Shown here one piece after another: positions 52,582-63,381 of a DNA stretch of 64,000 bases. Source of the stretch: Sphingobium sp. AP49 (GTDB lineage: Bacteria > Pseudomonadota > Alphaproteobacteria > Sphingomonadales > Sphingomonadaceae); the NCBI RefSeq assembly GCF_000281715.2, contig NZ_CP124576.1, positions 3,231,501 through 3,295,500 on the forward strand. The letters are read 5' to 3'. Below the pieces are notes generated by a model that was not told the origin of the DNA, ran no database searches, and worked only from the letters and a program-made list of their open reading frames with translations. A program made the translations under genes and the position numbers. How positions within the stretch are numbered: position 1 is the first letter of the stretch; every line of letters begins with the position of its first letter.

Positions 52582-54065
52582 TGCCCGCCCTCCGGCGGCG
52601 CCATGCTCATCCAGACATTTTTGGGCTGCAGAAATTCATGCAGGCCCTCAATGCCACCCAGCCGGCCATGACCGCTCTTCTTGAAGCCGCCGAACGGGCA
52701 ATTTGGCTGCATCGCCTCGCCCGCACCATTGACATGGATCATGCCGGCCTGAAGCTCGCGCGCCATATGATGAGCACGGCGCAGATTCTGCGTGTGGACA
52801 TAGGCGCCCAGACCATAGTCGGTGCCATTGGCCAGTGCGATTGCGTCTTCCTCTTCGTCGAACGGGGTTACGACCAGCACCGGGCCGAACACCTCATTCC
52901 GGGCAATCTCGCTATCGTCCGACACATCGGCCAGGATCGTCACCGGCAGGAAAAAGCCCTCGGCAAAATCGCCACCAAGCCGCTTGCCGCCGGCAATGAG
53001 GCGGCCGCCGTCGGCAATGCCGCGATCGATCATGCCGCTGATCCGGTCGAGCGCATTCTGGCTGATCACCGGCCCCAGCACCGTCGTGGGATCGAACGGG
53101 TCACCCGACTGAACATGGCCGGCCATCGTGCCGATCAGGTCCAGATAGCGGTCATATACGCCGCGCTGAACCAGCAGCCTTGTGCCGTTGACGCAGCCCT
53201 GACCATTGGAGGAGATCGCGCCGGTCAACCCTTTCTTGGCCGCCAGCATCAGATCGGCATCGTCGAACACCACCACCGCAGACTTGCCGCCCAGTTCCAG
53301 CCCGACCGGCTTGAGCGACTGCGCCGCATTGACCAGCACCTGGCGCGCGGTGGTGCCCGATCCGATAAACTCGATCTTGTCTATACCGGGATGGGCAACC
53401 ATTGCTGCGCCGACATCGGCGCCCCCGGTCACCAGATTGACCACCCCGTCGGGCAGCCCGGCCTCATGCAGCAACTCGACCAGCTGCATGACGCTGTAGG
53501 GGGCAAGTTCGGGGGCCTTGATCACGACGCAATTGCCCGCTGCCAGCACCGGCGCCAATACCATCGTCGCGGCGAACAGCGGGCCATTCCACGGCACGAT
53601 GATACCGATCACGCCATAAGGATCATAGCTGACATAATCATGAGCGGGTGCCCCCCACATCGGAATGGTCCGCCCGTGCAGCTTGTCGCACCAGCCACCG
53701 AAATAGCGGAATTTCTGGGCTGCATCATAGCCCATATAGGGGGCGACCATGGCCACAGATCCGTTTTCCGCAATCAGGCTGGGCGCGAACGCTGCGGATT
53801 TTGCCTCCAGCAGGGCGGCAAGGCGAAACATCAGGTCGCGGCGCTTGTCGCCGGGCATGGCGCGCCAGGCCGGGAAGGCCTTGCGCGCGGCGGTGACCGC
53901 ATGATCGACATCATCGGCATCGGCCAGCAGCAGTTCACGCGTAACAGTGCCGGTCCCCGGATAGACATGGGCATGACGTGCCGCACCCGACGGCATCTCA
54001 CGCCGTCCGCCAATGATGACGGGATGCCGCGGCAATGCGTCGATTACGGGATCCCTGAACGCCAT
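52578..54065 (-). CDS. aldehyde dehydrogenase family protein
   Basis: A 495-residue NAD(P)-dependent aldehyde dehydrogenase. The motifs are IIVPWNGPLFAA, LELGGKSAVVV (general-base glutamate), SNGQGCVNGTRLLV (catalytic cysteine), EVFGPVLVV and NCPFGGFKKSGHGR. It is the first gene of the five-gene minus-strand operon and its ATG has a good ATAGGAGAG site. It should oxidise an aldehyde made by one of the operon's dehydrogenases. A divergent GntR gene and two palindromes control the region upstream. Confidence 0.94.
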   Translation of the reverse strand: MAFRDPVIDALPRHPVIIGGRREMPSGAARHAHVYPGTGTVTRELLLADADDVDHAVTAARKAFPAWRAMPGDKRRDLMFRLAALLEAKSAAFAPSLIAENGSVAMVAPYMGYDAAQKFRYFGGWCDKLHGRTIPMWGAPAHDYVSYDPYGVIGIIVPWNGPLFAATMVLAPVLAAGNCVVIKAPELAPYSVMQLVELLHEAGLPDGVVNLVTGGADVGAAMVAHPGIDKIEFIGSGTTARQVLVNAAQSLKPVGLELGGKSAVVVFDDADLMLAAKKGLTGAISSNGQGCVNGTRLLVQRGVYDRYLDLIGTMAGHVQSGDPFDPTTVLGPVISQNALDRISGMIDRGIADGGRLIAGGKRLGGDFAEGFFLPVTILADVSDDSEIARNEVFGPVLVVTPFDEEEDAIALANGTDYGLGAYVHTQNLRRAHHMARELQAGMIHVNGAGEAMQPNCPFGGFKKSGHGRLGGIEGLHEFLQPKNVWMSMAPPEGGQ

Positions 54066-54162
54066 GGCACTCTCCTATTGTGGCAGGGCATCCCTGCGCG
54101 GCACCGCTCGAATGTTCGGCAGCGCTCCTGTTTGAAAACAATAATACGCACATTATTTGACT

Positions 54163-54202
54163 CGCAAGGGCGATATACGCGACATCGCCCTTGCGGATTT
54201 TT
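54163..54202 (+). promoter_or_regulatory. terminator-like hairpin upstream of the gntR-type gene
   Basis: A perfect 12-base stem CGCAAGGGCGAT (54163-54174) / ATCGCCCTTGCG (54184-54195) with a nine-base loop is followed by GATTTTT on the plus strand. It stands in the divergent promoter region, so it could act as an attenuator for the GntR gene or block reading from the operon side. Confidence 0.55.
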
Positions 54203-54235
54203 ATTAAACATGCCCATTTATAGGCATGTTTAATA
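54202..54235. promoter_or_regulatory. GntR-family operator candidate
   Basis: TATTAAACATGCC (54202-54214) and GGCATGTTTAATA (54223-54235) form a perfect 13-base inverted repeat around the eight bases CATTTATA. It overlaps the first possible ATG of the GntR gene (54226). The high symmetry and position suggest autoregulation and control of the divergent aldehyde-dehydrogenase operon. Confidence 0.7.
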
Positions 54236-54951
54236 TGGTTCACGAAAAAGATGATGCGATGCGGACGGTCGGCAAGCGCCAGGTCGTGCGCAATGCCGCC
54301 GATTCGTTACGCCGCCGCATTCTCGCCAGCCCGCCGGGAGAACAGATCGGCTCGCTACCGACGCTCGCGCGCGAACTCGCGGTGGGTATCGTCACGATCC
54401 AACAGGCCGCACGCATATTGGAGCATGAAGGCATATTGGAGGTCCGACGCGGCCCGGGCGGCGGCTATTATGGTCGACGACCGGAAATGGCGGATCTGGA
54501 ACGGATGCTGAGCGCCTATCTCTGCGGAGAGCCTGGTTCCTGGCGCGAGATACTCGACATCACCTCCCTGTTGTTCAATCGGCTCTGCGCTGCTGCCGCG
54601 CGATGCGAGGACATGCACCTACATGGCGCGTTGCAGGAGGTGCGTGCGCAGATCGACGGATGCGACAGCATGCAGAAGCTTGGCCTGTTGGAAGGCCGGC
54701 TACAGGATATTCTGTTCCAGATGGTCAGCCAGCCCCTGTTCGAACTGCTCACCCGAGTGGCGCTAGGCAGCGCACGGGATGTCGAGCGCGATGGCATCCT
54801 ATCAAGCACGTTCGACCTGGCAGTCTGGCGTCGTGGGCGATTGCGCATCATCGATGCCATCGCCGGCCGGGATCCCGCACTCGCCCATTTTGAGGCTGAT
54901 CGTCAAAATCGGCAGGTGCTGAGCGCCTTATGCGGGTTCGAGCGGATTTGA
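54226..54951 (+). CDS. GntR family transcriptional regulator
   Basis: A regulator of up to 241 residues. The winged HTH is in residues 20-85 (NAADSLRRRILASPPGEQIGSLPTLARELAVGIVTIQQAARILEHEGILEVRRGPGGGYYG), and an all-helical FadR/FCD-like effector domain follows. The start is uncertain: ATGs at 54226, 54235 and 54259 are in frame and none has a strong RBS. The first lies inside a long palindrome, so 54259 may be the real start. It diverges from the aldehyde dehydrogenase operon and most likely represses it. Confidence 0.88.
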   Translation: MFNMVHEKDDAMRTVGKRQVVRNAADSLRRRILASPPGEQIGSLPTLARELAVGIVTIQQAARILEHEGILEVRRGPGGGYYGRRPEMADLERMLSAYLCGEPGSWREILDITSLLFNRLCAAAARCEDMHLHGALQEVRAQIDGCDSMQKLGLLEGRLQDILFQMVSQPLFELLTRVALGSARDVERDGILSSTFDLAVWRRGRLRIIDAIAGRDPALAHFEADRQNRQVLSALCGFERI

Positions 54952-55083
54952 AAAAACCGCGCACCTCACAAGCACCAATGACACTCATGGAAAGATGAAA
55001 CTTTCTTAATTGGCGCACCGCCCGCTTTGCAGCCTCCCTTTTCCGGCTAAAGGAAAAGCCAACTGCAAAAAGGGGCATGATGA

Positions 55084-56130
55084 ATGGACTATCGCACGCT
55101 CGGCCGCACCGATCTCCAAGTCAGCCTGATATGCCTGGGCACGATGACCTGGGGATCCCAGAACAGCGAGGCGGAGGCTCACGCCCAATTAGACTATGCC
55201 CTGGGCCAGGGTGTGAATTTCATCGACACCGCAGAAATGTATCCGGTGACGCCGGTCAGTCGCGAGACGCAAGGCAGGACCGAAGAATTCATCGGTAGCT
55301 GGATAGCAGGCCGCAAGCGGCGTGACGACGTCATCCTGGCGACCAAGGTCGCCGGCCCCGCACGCGATCCCTCTCGCGGCATCCGGACGCTGGACCGCCT
55401 GGATCGCCCCAATATCGAGCAAGCCATCGATGACAGCCTGCGACGGCTGCGCACGGATTATATCGACCTTTATCAGGTCCATTGGCCCGATCGCCCGGTC
55501 CCGTCCTTTGGTGTCCGGGGCCTTGCCAGCCTGTCCGATCGGCCTGATACCGTTCCGATCGAGGAGACGCTGGACATCCTGGCGGACCTGGTGAAAGCAG
55601 GAAAAGTGCGCCACATCGGCGTATCGAACGAAACGCCCTGGGGGGTCGCCGAATATCTGAGGCTGTCGCGCGAGCAGGGATTACCGCGCATCGCCTCCAT
55701 CCAGAACGCCTATAATCTGCTCAACCGCACGTTCGAGATCGGCCTGTCCGAATTCGCATTGCGCGAAAATGTGGGGCTGCTCGCCTATTCGCCGCTCGCC
55801 GGAGGCAATCTGACCGGCAAATATCTGGGCGGAGTCATCGCGCCCGGCACCCGCCGCGCGGTCGCAGCCCAGTTCGTGCGCTATGACCTGCCCGGCCAGG
55901 CGCCTGCCAGCGCACGCTATGTCGCCATCGCCCGCGCCCATGGCATCGATCCCGCCCAGCTTGCCCTCGCCTATGTGAACAGTCGACCATTCGTGACATC
56001 GACGATCATCGGTGCGACTTCCTTGGAGCAACTGAAGAGCGATATCGCCAGCATCGACATTCGGTTGGACAGCGATGCGCTGGCTGCGATTGAAGCCGTT
56101 CACAGAGACTTGCCCGACCCCTGCCCCTGA
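55084..56130 (+). CDS. aldo/keto reductase, Tas-like
   Basis: A 348-residue aldo/keto reductase of the Tas (AKR) group. It has YRTLGRTDLQVSLICLGTMTWG at the start, the catalytic residues in FIDTAEMYP (Asp and Tyr), ILATKV (Lys) and YQVHWPD (His), and IGVSNETPWGVAEYL. It uses NADPH to reduce aldehydes or ketones. An AAAAAGGGG site precedes the start. It stands 132 bases after the GntR gene and 207 bases before a TonB receptor; no operon link is clear. Confidence 0.92.
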   Translation: MDYRTLGRTDLQVSLICLGTMTWGSQNSEAEAHAQLDYALGQGVNFIDTAEMYPVTPVSRETQGRTEEFIGSWIAGRKRRDDVILATKVAGPARDPSRGIRTLDRLDRPNIEQAIDDSLRRLRTDYIDLYQVHWPDRPVPSFGVRGLASLSDRPDTVPIEETLDILADLVKAGKVRHIGVSNETPWGVAEYLRLSREQGLPRIASIQNAYNLLNRTFEIGLSEFALRENVGLLAYSPLAGGNLTGKYLGGVIAPGTRRAVAAQFVRYDLPGQAPASARYVAIARAHGIDPAQLALAYVNSRPFVTSTIIGATSLEQLKSDIASIDIRLDSDALAAIEAVHRDLPDPCP

Positions 56131-56337
56131 CCATGCCCCGACAGCGGGCGCCCAAGCGATTTTCTGGATGAAGTCGTTGGAGGATGGCTGCGCATCGGCG
56201 CCAACCATCCCCGATCATGCGGCGCAATAGCGCATCCCCCAACAAGCCTCTTCGCCCGGTCCCTGAACGGCAGGGCCGGACTGTCATGCCGGCTTCATAC
56301 TCTCCCCCTAACGGGTCGCCGAAAGGGGAGAAATATC

Positions 56338-58875
56338 ATGCACTTCCGTTCTCTAGCTCTTGCCGCCATCAGCCTGCCCGTTTTCGCTACGGCAACCGCG
56401 CATGCTGAAACACCCGATGCCGCACCGGCCGATTCGATCATCGTTACCGCGCAGTTGCGCGAGCAGGACGCCATCGACGTTCCCATGGCGCTCAGCGTCA
56501 TCGGCCAGGATCAGATGGATCGTATGGGCCTTTATGAGTTCGACGCGCTGTCGCGCTTCGTGCCTGGCTTCGATGTGCAGAATCAGTCGCCCAACAATCC
56601 GGGTTTCGTGATGCGCGGCATCACATCGGACAGCGGCACTGCCAGCAACGAACCGCGCGTGTCGGTCTATCAGGATGGCGTATCCATCTCCAAATCGCGC
56701 GGTTCCTATGTCGAACTGTTCGACATTGAGCGGGTCGAGATCGCCAAGGGGCCGCAGTCCACCCTCTATGGTCGCGGCGCGCTGATCGGCGCGGTCAACA
56801 TCATCCAGAACAAGGCGCAGCTCGACAGCTTTGAAGCGGCAGGCCGGGTTTCCTATGGCAATTATAATAGCTGGCTGGGCGAAGCGATGGTCAATGCTCC
56901 GATCGGCGAAGGCATGGCGATCCGCCTGGCCGGCCGCATCCGCAAACGCGACGGCTATACCGACAACCTGCTGGGCGGCGCGGATTTCAACTCCGCCGAC
57001 ACGAAGGCCGTACGCGGCAGCTTCCATGGCGAAAAAGGCGACCTCAGCTTCGACCTGATCGGCAATTATCAGAAGGATACGCCCAACGGCACCGGCTTCA
57101 AGTCGATCGCCTATAACCCGACCGACCCGACCACGGGTGCCGTAATCGGTGATCGTGGCCGCAACAGTGGCGCAGCGCTGGCGGCGGGCACCGGTTTCGA
57201 GGATGGCAAGGATCTGGGCCTCAACCGCCAGGTCTGGGGTGTCACCGGCATCGCCAGGCTGAAGCTCAACGACCAGTTCAACCTGATCTCCACCACCGCG
57301 TTTCGGCGTTTCGACGCACTGGAAATCTTCGACGCAGACGGTATTTCGCTGCCGATGCTGACGGCGGCGGAGGATGCGCGCGGCCGCCAGTTCAGCCAGG
57401 AATTCCGCCTGACCTATGACGAAGGCCCGATTACGGCCTTCCTGGGTGCCAGCTATTTCTGGGAAAATGGCACACAGCGCGTCCCCACCCAGTTTGACGA
57501 ACGCGCAACGCTGGCCCGACTGGCCAATGCGCTCAACGGCGGCGGCGCGATCCCCGGCCGCCCGACGACCGATCCGGTGCCGATGGCGGTGCTGGCGAGC
57601 CCGGCCTTTACCGGGGCGCTGCTTCAGGGCGTGGCCAGCGCCTATGGCGTCGGCCTGTCGAGTGCGCAGGCCCAGGCAATCGCCGCCAACCTCAAGCCCA
57701 ACCATCTGGAAAGCACCACCAATGGCGCGCGCACCAATGCGTTCGACCTGTTCGGCGACGTGACCGTGCGGCTGTCCGATCAGTTCGAGATTGGCGGCGG
57801 CCTGCGCTACACCCATGACGACAAGCGCAGCACCTTTATGTCATCGGTCGAAAATGGCCGGTCGATCCTGGGCGGCTTCATCGGCGCGCTGAGCCAGCCG
57901 ACAGCCGTGCGCACTGCGTTGCTCCAAGCGCTCGCCGTGCCCGGCGCGGCGACCATCCCGACCTCGGCCGCCTATCCGGTGCCGATGTTCGGCCTTGGCG
58001 CGCAGCCGACCGCCGGCAATGGCGGCGAGGATAGCGATACGCTCAGCAATGGCGGCTTTTCCTGGCGCCTGACGGCCCGCTACAAGCCGAGCGACGACAC
58101 CAGCCTCTATGCCACCTATGCGCGTGGCCGTCGCCCCGAAGTGCTGGCCGCCAGCGCGCCGTCCGCGCCAATGGGCGCCACCCGCTTCTCCGTGCTGGAT
58201 TCCGAGACCGTCGACAGTTTCGAGCTGGGCGCGAAGACGGCGTTGATGAACCGCACCCTGTTCCTCGATGGCGCGGCCTTCTTCTATCAATATGATAATT
58301 TCCAGACCACGGTGCAGCAGGGCACCCAGTTCGTCCTGACCAATGCCGGCAAGGCGGAAAGCTATGGCTTCGAGGGCCAGTTGCGCTGGGTGCCGAGCGA
58401 TGGGCTGACCCTGTTCGCAACCTATGCCTATAACCATAGCCGCTTCAAGACCGGCGTACGCGACGGCAACCGTTTCCGCCTGTCGCCCGACCATAGCGCC
58501 TCCTTCGGCGCCGAAGCGTCCCTGCCCGCCGGCCCCGGCCGCATCATCTTCACGCCCAGCGTGACCTGGCAGTCGAAGGTCTTCTTCGACGATGACAATG
58601 ACCGCCCCGACCTGCAGCAGCCGCCAGCCGCGCTGGTCGCCGACAATATCCAGGACGAGTGGCAAGGCAGCTATGCGCTGGTCAATGCGCGGCTTGGCTA
58701 TGAGGCGCCGGGTGGCGCCTGGCGGATCGAGGGCTTCATCGAAAATGCCTTCGACAAGAAATATATCATGGACGCGGGCAATACCGGCGACAGCCTGGGC
58801 ATGCCGACCTTCATCGGCGGTGCGCCGCGCTTCTATGGCGTATCGGCCAGCTTCCGCTTTGGTGGTGCGCAATGA
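56338..58875 (+). CDS. TonB-dependent outer-membrane receptor
   Basis: An 845-residue receptor with a signal peptide (MHFRSLALAAISLPVFATATAHAE), a TonB box-like SIIVTAQLREQDAIDVP, the plug (FVPGFDVQNQSPNNPGFVMRG; VEIAKGPQSTLYGRGALIGAVNI) and a barrel ending SFRFGGAQ. AAAGGGGAG precedes the ATG. It overlaps the following PhoD-type gene by four bases, so the imported or processed compound is probably a phosphorus-containing one such as a phosphodiester or phospholipid headgroup. Confidence 0.94.
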   Translation: MHFRSLALAAISLPVFATATAHAETPDAAPADSIIVTAQLREQDAIDVPMALSVIGQDQMDRMGLYEFDALSRFVPGFDVQNQSPNNPGFVMRGITSDSGTASNEPRVSVYQDGVSISKSRGSYVELFDIERVEIAKGPQSTLYGRGALIGAVNIIQNKAQLDSFEAAGRVSYGNYNSWLGEAMVNAPIGEGMAIRLAGRIRKRDGYTDNLLGGADFNSADTKAVRGSFHGEKGDLSFDLIGNYQKDTPNGTGFKSIAYNPTDPTTGAVIGDRGRNSGAALAAGTGFEDGKDLGLNRQVWGVTGIARLKLNDQFNLISTTAFRRFDALEIFDADGISLPMLTAAEDARGRQFSQEFRLTYDEGPITAFLGASYFWENGTQRVPTQFDERATLARLANALNGGGAIPGRPTTDPVPMAVLASPAFTGALLQGVASAYGVGLSSAQAQAIAANLKPNHLESTTNGARTNAFDLFGDVTVRLSDQFEIGGGLRYTHDDKRSTFMSSVENGRSILGGFIGALSQPTAVRTALLQALAVPGAATIPTSAAYPVPMFGLGAQPTAGNGGEDSDTLSNGGFSWRLTARYKPSDDTSLYATYARGRRPEVLAASAPSAPMGATRFSVLDSETVDSFELGAKTALMNRTLFLDGAAFFYQYDNFQTTVQQGTQFVLTNAGKAESYGFEGQLRWVPSDGLTLFATYAYNHSRFKTGVRDGNRFRLSPDHSASFGAEASLPAGPGRIIFTPSVTWQSKVFFDDDNDRPDLQQPPAALVADNIQDEWQGSYALVNARLGYEAPGGAWRIEGFIENAFDKKYIMDAGNTGDSLGMPTFIGGAPRFYGVSASFRFGGAQ

Positions 58876-60539
58876 GCGAGGACAGCATGAAGCTTGATCG
58901 TCGCGCGGCGTTGGGCCTGATCGGCTCGGGCGCCGCCCTCCCCGGCATCGGCATGGCTGCGACACCAACTGCCGCCGGCTTCGCCCATGGCGTGGCGAGC
59001 GGCGATCCGACCCAGCGCGGTGCCATTCTGTGGACCCGCGTCACCCCGGCCGATCCGGCGCAGCAGGCCGCCATCGCCCTGCGCTGGCATGTCGCAGAAA
59101 ACGCCGACGGCAAACCGGTCGAAAGCGGCATCGCCGAGGCGCGCGCCGCCCGCGACTTCACCGTCAAGGTCGAACCGCGCAAACTCAAGGCCGGACAGGA
59201 TTATCATTACTGGTTCGAGCTGACGGACGGCACGAAATCGCCGGTCGGCCGCTTCCGCACCCTGGCCAAGGGCGCTGTGGCCGACGCTGTGCTGGCCGTA
59301 GTATCGTGCCAGCTCTACCCCGGCGGCTTCTTTACCGCCTATGATTCGATCGCCGCGCTCGACCGGATCGATGCGGTCGTGCACCTGGGCGACTATATCT
59401 ATGAATATGGTGCCGACGGCTATGGCGCGGAGATCGGCCAGAAGATCGGGCGCGGGCTGGAACCGGCGCATGAGATCGTGACGCTGGCCGACTATCGTAC
59501 CCGCCATGCCCATTACAAGGGCGACAGGAGCCTGCAGGCGGCCCATGCCCGCGCCGCCTTCATCTGCGTGTGGGACGATCATGAAACCGCCAATGACAGC
59601 TGGATCGGCGGCGCGGAAAATCATCAGCCTGCGACAGAGGGCGACTGGGCCAAGCGCAAGGCGGCAGCGATGCAGGCCTATTTCGAATGGATGCCGATCC
59701 GCGATCCGCAAGGCAATGATCCCTGGGAAGGCATCAACCGCCGTTTCGACTTTGGCGACCTTGCCACCCTGCTGATGGTCGAGACGCGCCTGCTCGCGCG
59801 CAGCGAACAGGCCGGGTTCAAGGGCGAGACGCCGGGACGGTCCGAAGTCGCGGCGGTGCTGGCCGAACGCAACCGACCGGACCGCGAGATGCTAGGCGAA
59901 CCGCAGCGCGCCTGGCTGGAGCAGGAACTGGCCGCGTCGGTCAAGGCCGGCACGCCCTGGCAGATATTGGGCAATCAGGTGGTGATGGCGCGGGTCAACG
60001 GCCCGGACCTCGCCAAGCTGTTCGGCGCAGACAAGGCGGCCGCCATGGTCGCCACGCTGCAACCGTCGATCCGCGCTCAGGTGGAACTGGCACAGGCGGG
60101 CTATCGCGCCGGCCTGCCCTTCAACCTCGACGCGTGGGACGGCTATCCTGCCGCGCGTGAGCGGCTCTACCAGAGCATCCGCCGGACCGGTGCCCATCCG
60201 CTGGTGCTGGCGGGCGACAGTCATGCCTTCTGGGCCAACCAGCTGGCCGACCGGGACGGCAACGCGATCGGCGTCGAATTCGGCACCTCCTCGATCAGCA
60301 GTCCGTCGGTCGGCGACACGCTGCCGCAGGTGCCGCTGGGTAATCTGCTGCAGCAGGCAAGCCCGGAGGTCGCCTTTTGCGACCAGCGCGCCAAGGGCTA
60401 TATCCTGCTGACGCTGACAGCGGAAAAGGCGACGGGTGACTATATCGCCATGTCGACCATCTATGCGCCCAAGGCGGAGGCCCGCACGCTCAGGCAGTTT
60501 TCGCTGACGGTCGGTGCGACCAAGTTCGATAGGGGGTGA
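58872..60539 (+). CDS. phoD: PhoD-type alkaline phosphatase/phosphodiesterase, Tat-exported
   Basis: A 555-residue metallophosphoesterase. The Tat signal is MKLDRRAALGLIGSGAALPG; the ATG giving it directly (58887) follows a GCGAGGA site, while the ATG at 58872 overlaps the receptor stop. PhoD features are GVASGDPTQRGAILWTRV (N-terminal domain), VVHLGDYIYEYG, VWDDHETANDSW and LVLAGDSHAFWANQL (metal site). PhoD enzymes cleave phosphomonoesters and diesters in the periplasm with Ca and Fe. Coupling to a TonB receptor suggests uptake and hydrolysis of an organophosphate. Confidence 0.92.
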   Translation: MSEDSMKLDRRAALGLIGSGAALPGIGMAATPTAAGFAHGVASGDPTQRGAILWTRVTPADPAQQAAIALRWHVAENADGKPVESGIAEARAARDFTVKVEPRKLKAGQDYHYWFELTDGTKSPVGRFRTLAKGAVADAVLAVVSCQLYPGGFFTAYDSIAALDRIDAVVHLGDYIYEYGADGYGAEIGQKIGRGLEPAHEIVTLADYRTRHAHYKGDRSLQAAHARAAFICVWDDHETANDSWIGGAENHQPATEGDWAKRKAAAMQAYFEWMPIRDPQGNDPWEGINRRFDFGDLATLLMVETRLLARSEQAGFKGETPGRSEVAAVLAERNRPDREMLGEPQRAWLEQELAASVKAGTPWQILGNQVVMARVNGPDLAKLFGADKAAAMVATLQPSIRAQVELAQAGYRAGLPFNLDAWDGYPAARERLYQSIRRTGAHPLVLAGDSHAFWANQLADRDGNAIGVEFGTSSISSPSVGDTLPQVPLGNLLQQASPEVAFCDQRAKGYILLTLTAEKATGDYIAMSTIYAPKAEARTLRQFSLTVGATKFDRG

Positions 60540-60650
60540 AGCAGTCGGGCTGTGGATTTCATCCGCAGCCCCGATGGCACTCCCATTTCATACCGGGACG
60601 TTTTGGCTCGCCATGCTGCTGCAATGCCGGCCTCGCATTCTAGCGATCCA

Positions 60651-61240
60651 TCATTCCCCTTCTATCCGGCCAAGCCACGTCTTGACCTGATTGAGCGTGC
60701 GCCGCTCCTGATCCGCCTCCATCACAAAGGGAGGCTGGAGGAGCGCTGATGCGGCATGACTTGCCAGGGCATCGGGTGCGGAGCCGACACCGTAGCCGCC
60801 ATGGGTCATGAAGGGCCGCAATATTTTCCCGCGCAAGTCATGTCCTTTCAGGAAGGAAATGATCGGCGGCGGCACAGCCTGGCCCCAGATCGGGAAACCC
60901 AGGAATATCTCATCATAGGATATGATGTCGGTGACCAGCGCGGCCAGTGGCGGCTCGTAACCACTGCTATGTTCGTGTGCAGCCTGCGCGACATGCTCTT
61001 CATAATCGGCAGGATAAGGGCGCGCTGGTCTGATTTCAAACAGATCGGCGGACAGGGTGCGATGCAGGGTTTCGGCGATGACCCGGGTGTTTCCCGAGCG
61101 GGTGAGATAGGCGACAAGGGTCTTGCTGCCCTTGATGCGTGCAGTGCGGCCATCTTGGGCGCAGGCCGCCGCACCGGCAAATGCCAGCACGGCAGGCGCA
61201 CCAAGCAGCATGCGCCGCGACAGGTCCGATCGGTCGCCGA

Positions 61241-61244
<4 letters not shown>
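60651..61244 (-). CDS. exported flavodoxin-like protein
   Basis: A 197-residue protein. Its N-terminus (IGDRSDLSRRMLLGAPAVLAFAGAAACAQ) is a twin-arginine-type signal with a possible lipobox cysteine. The mature part is a flavodoxin fold: TLVAYLTRSGNTRVIAE (FMN phosphate loop), DEIFLGFPIWGQAVPPPIISFL and FMTHGGYGVGSAP. The ATG at 61244 overlaps the upstream aldo/keto reductase stop by four bases; a longer frame to 61499 is rejected. A Tat route would allow export with bound FMN. A flavodoxin outside the cytoplasm is unusual. Confidence 0.85.
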
Positions 61245-62398
<1,154 letters not shown>

Positions 62399-62412
62399 GC
62401 CTATTTCCCTAA

Positions 62413-63378
<966 letters not shown>

Positions 63379-63381
63379 TCA

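Noticed and set aside
52557..54233. 558-codon plus-strand open frame opposite the aldehyde dehydrogenase
   Set aside because: Antisense to a clear aldehyde dehydrogenase; composition is shadow-like.
60552..60749. Short plus-strand frame after the PhoD gene
   Set aside because: It starts with GTG, lacks an RBS, has no motif, and its second half is antisense to the flavodoxin gene.
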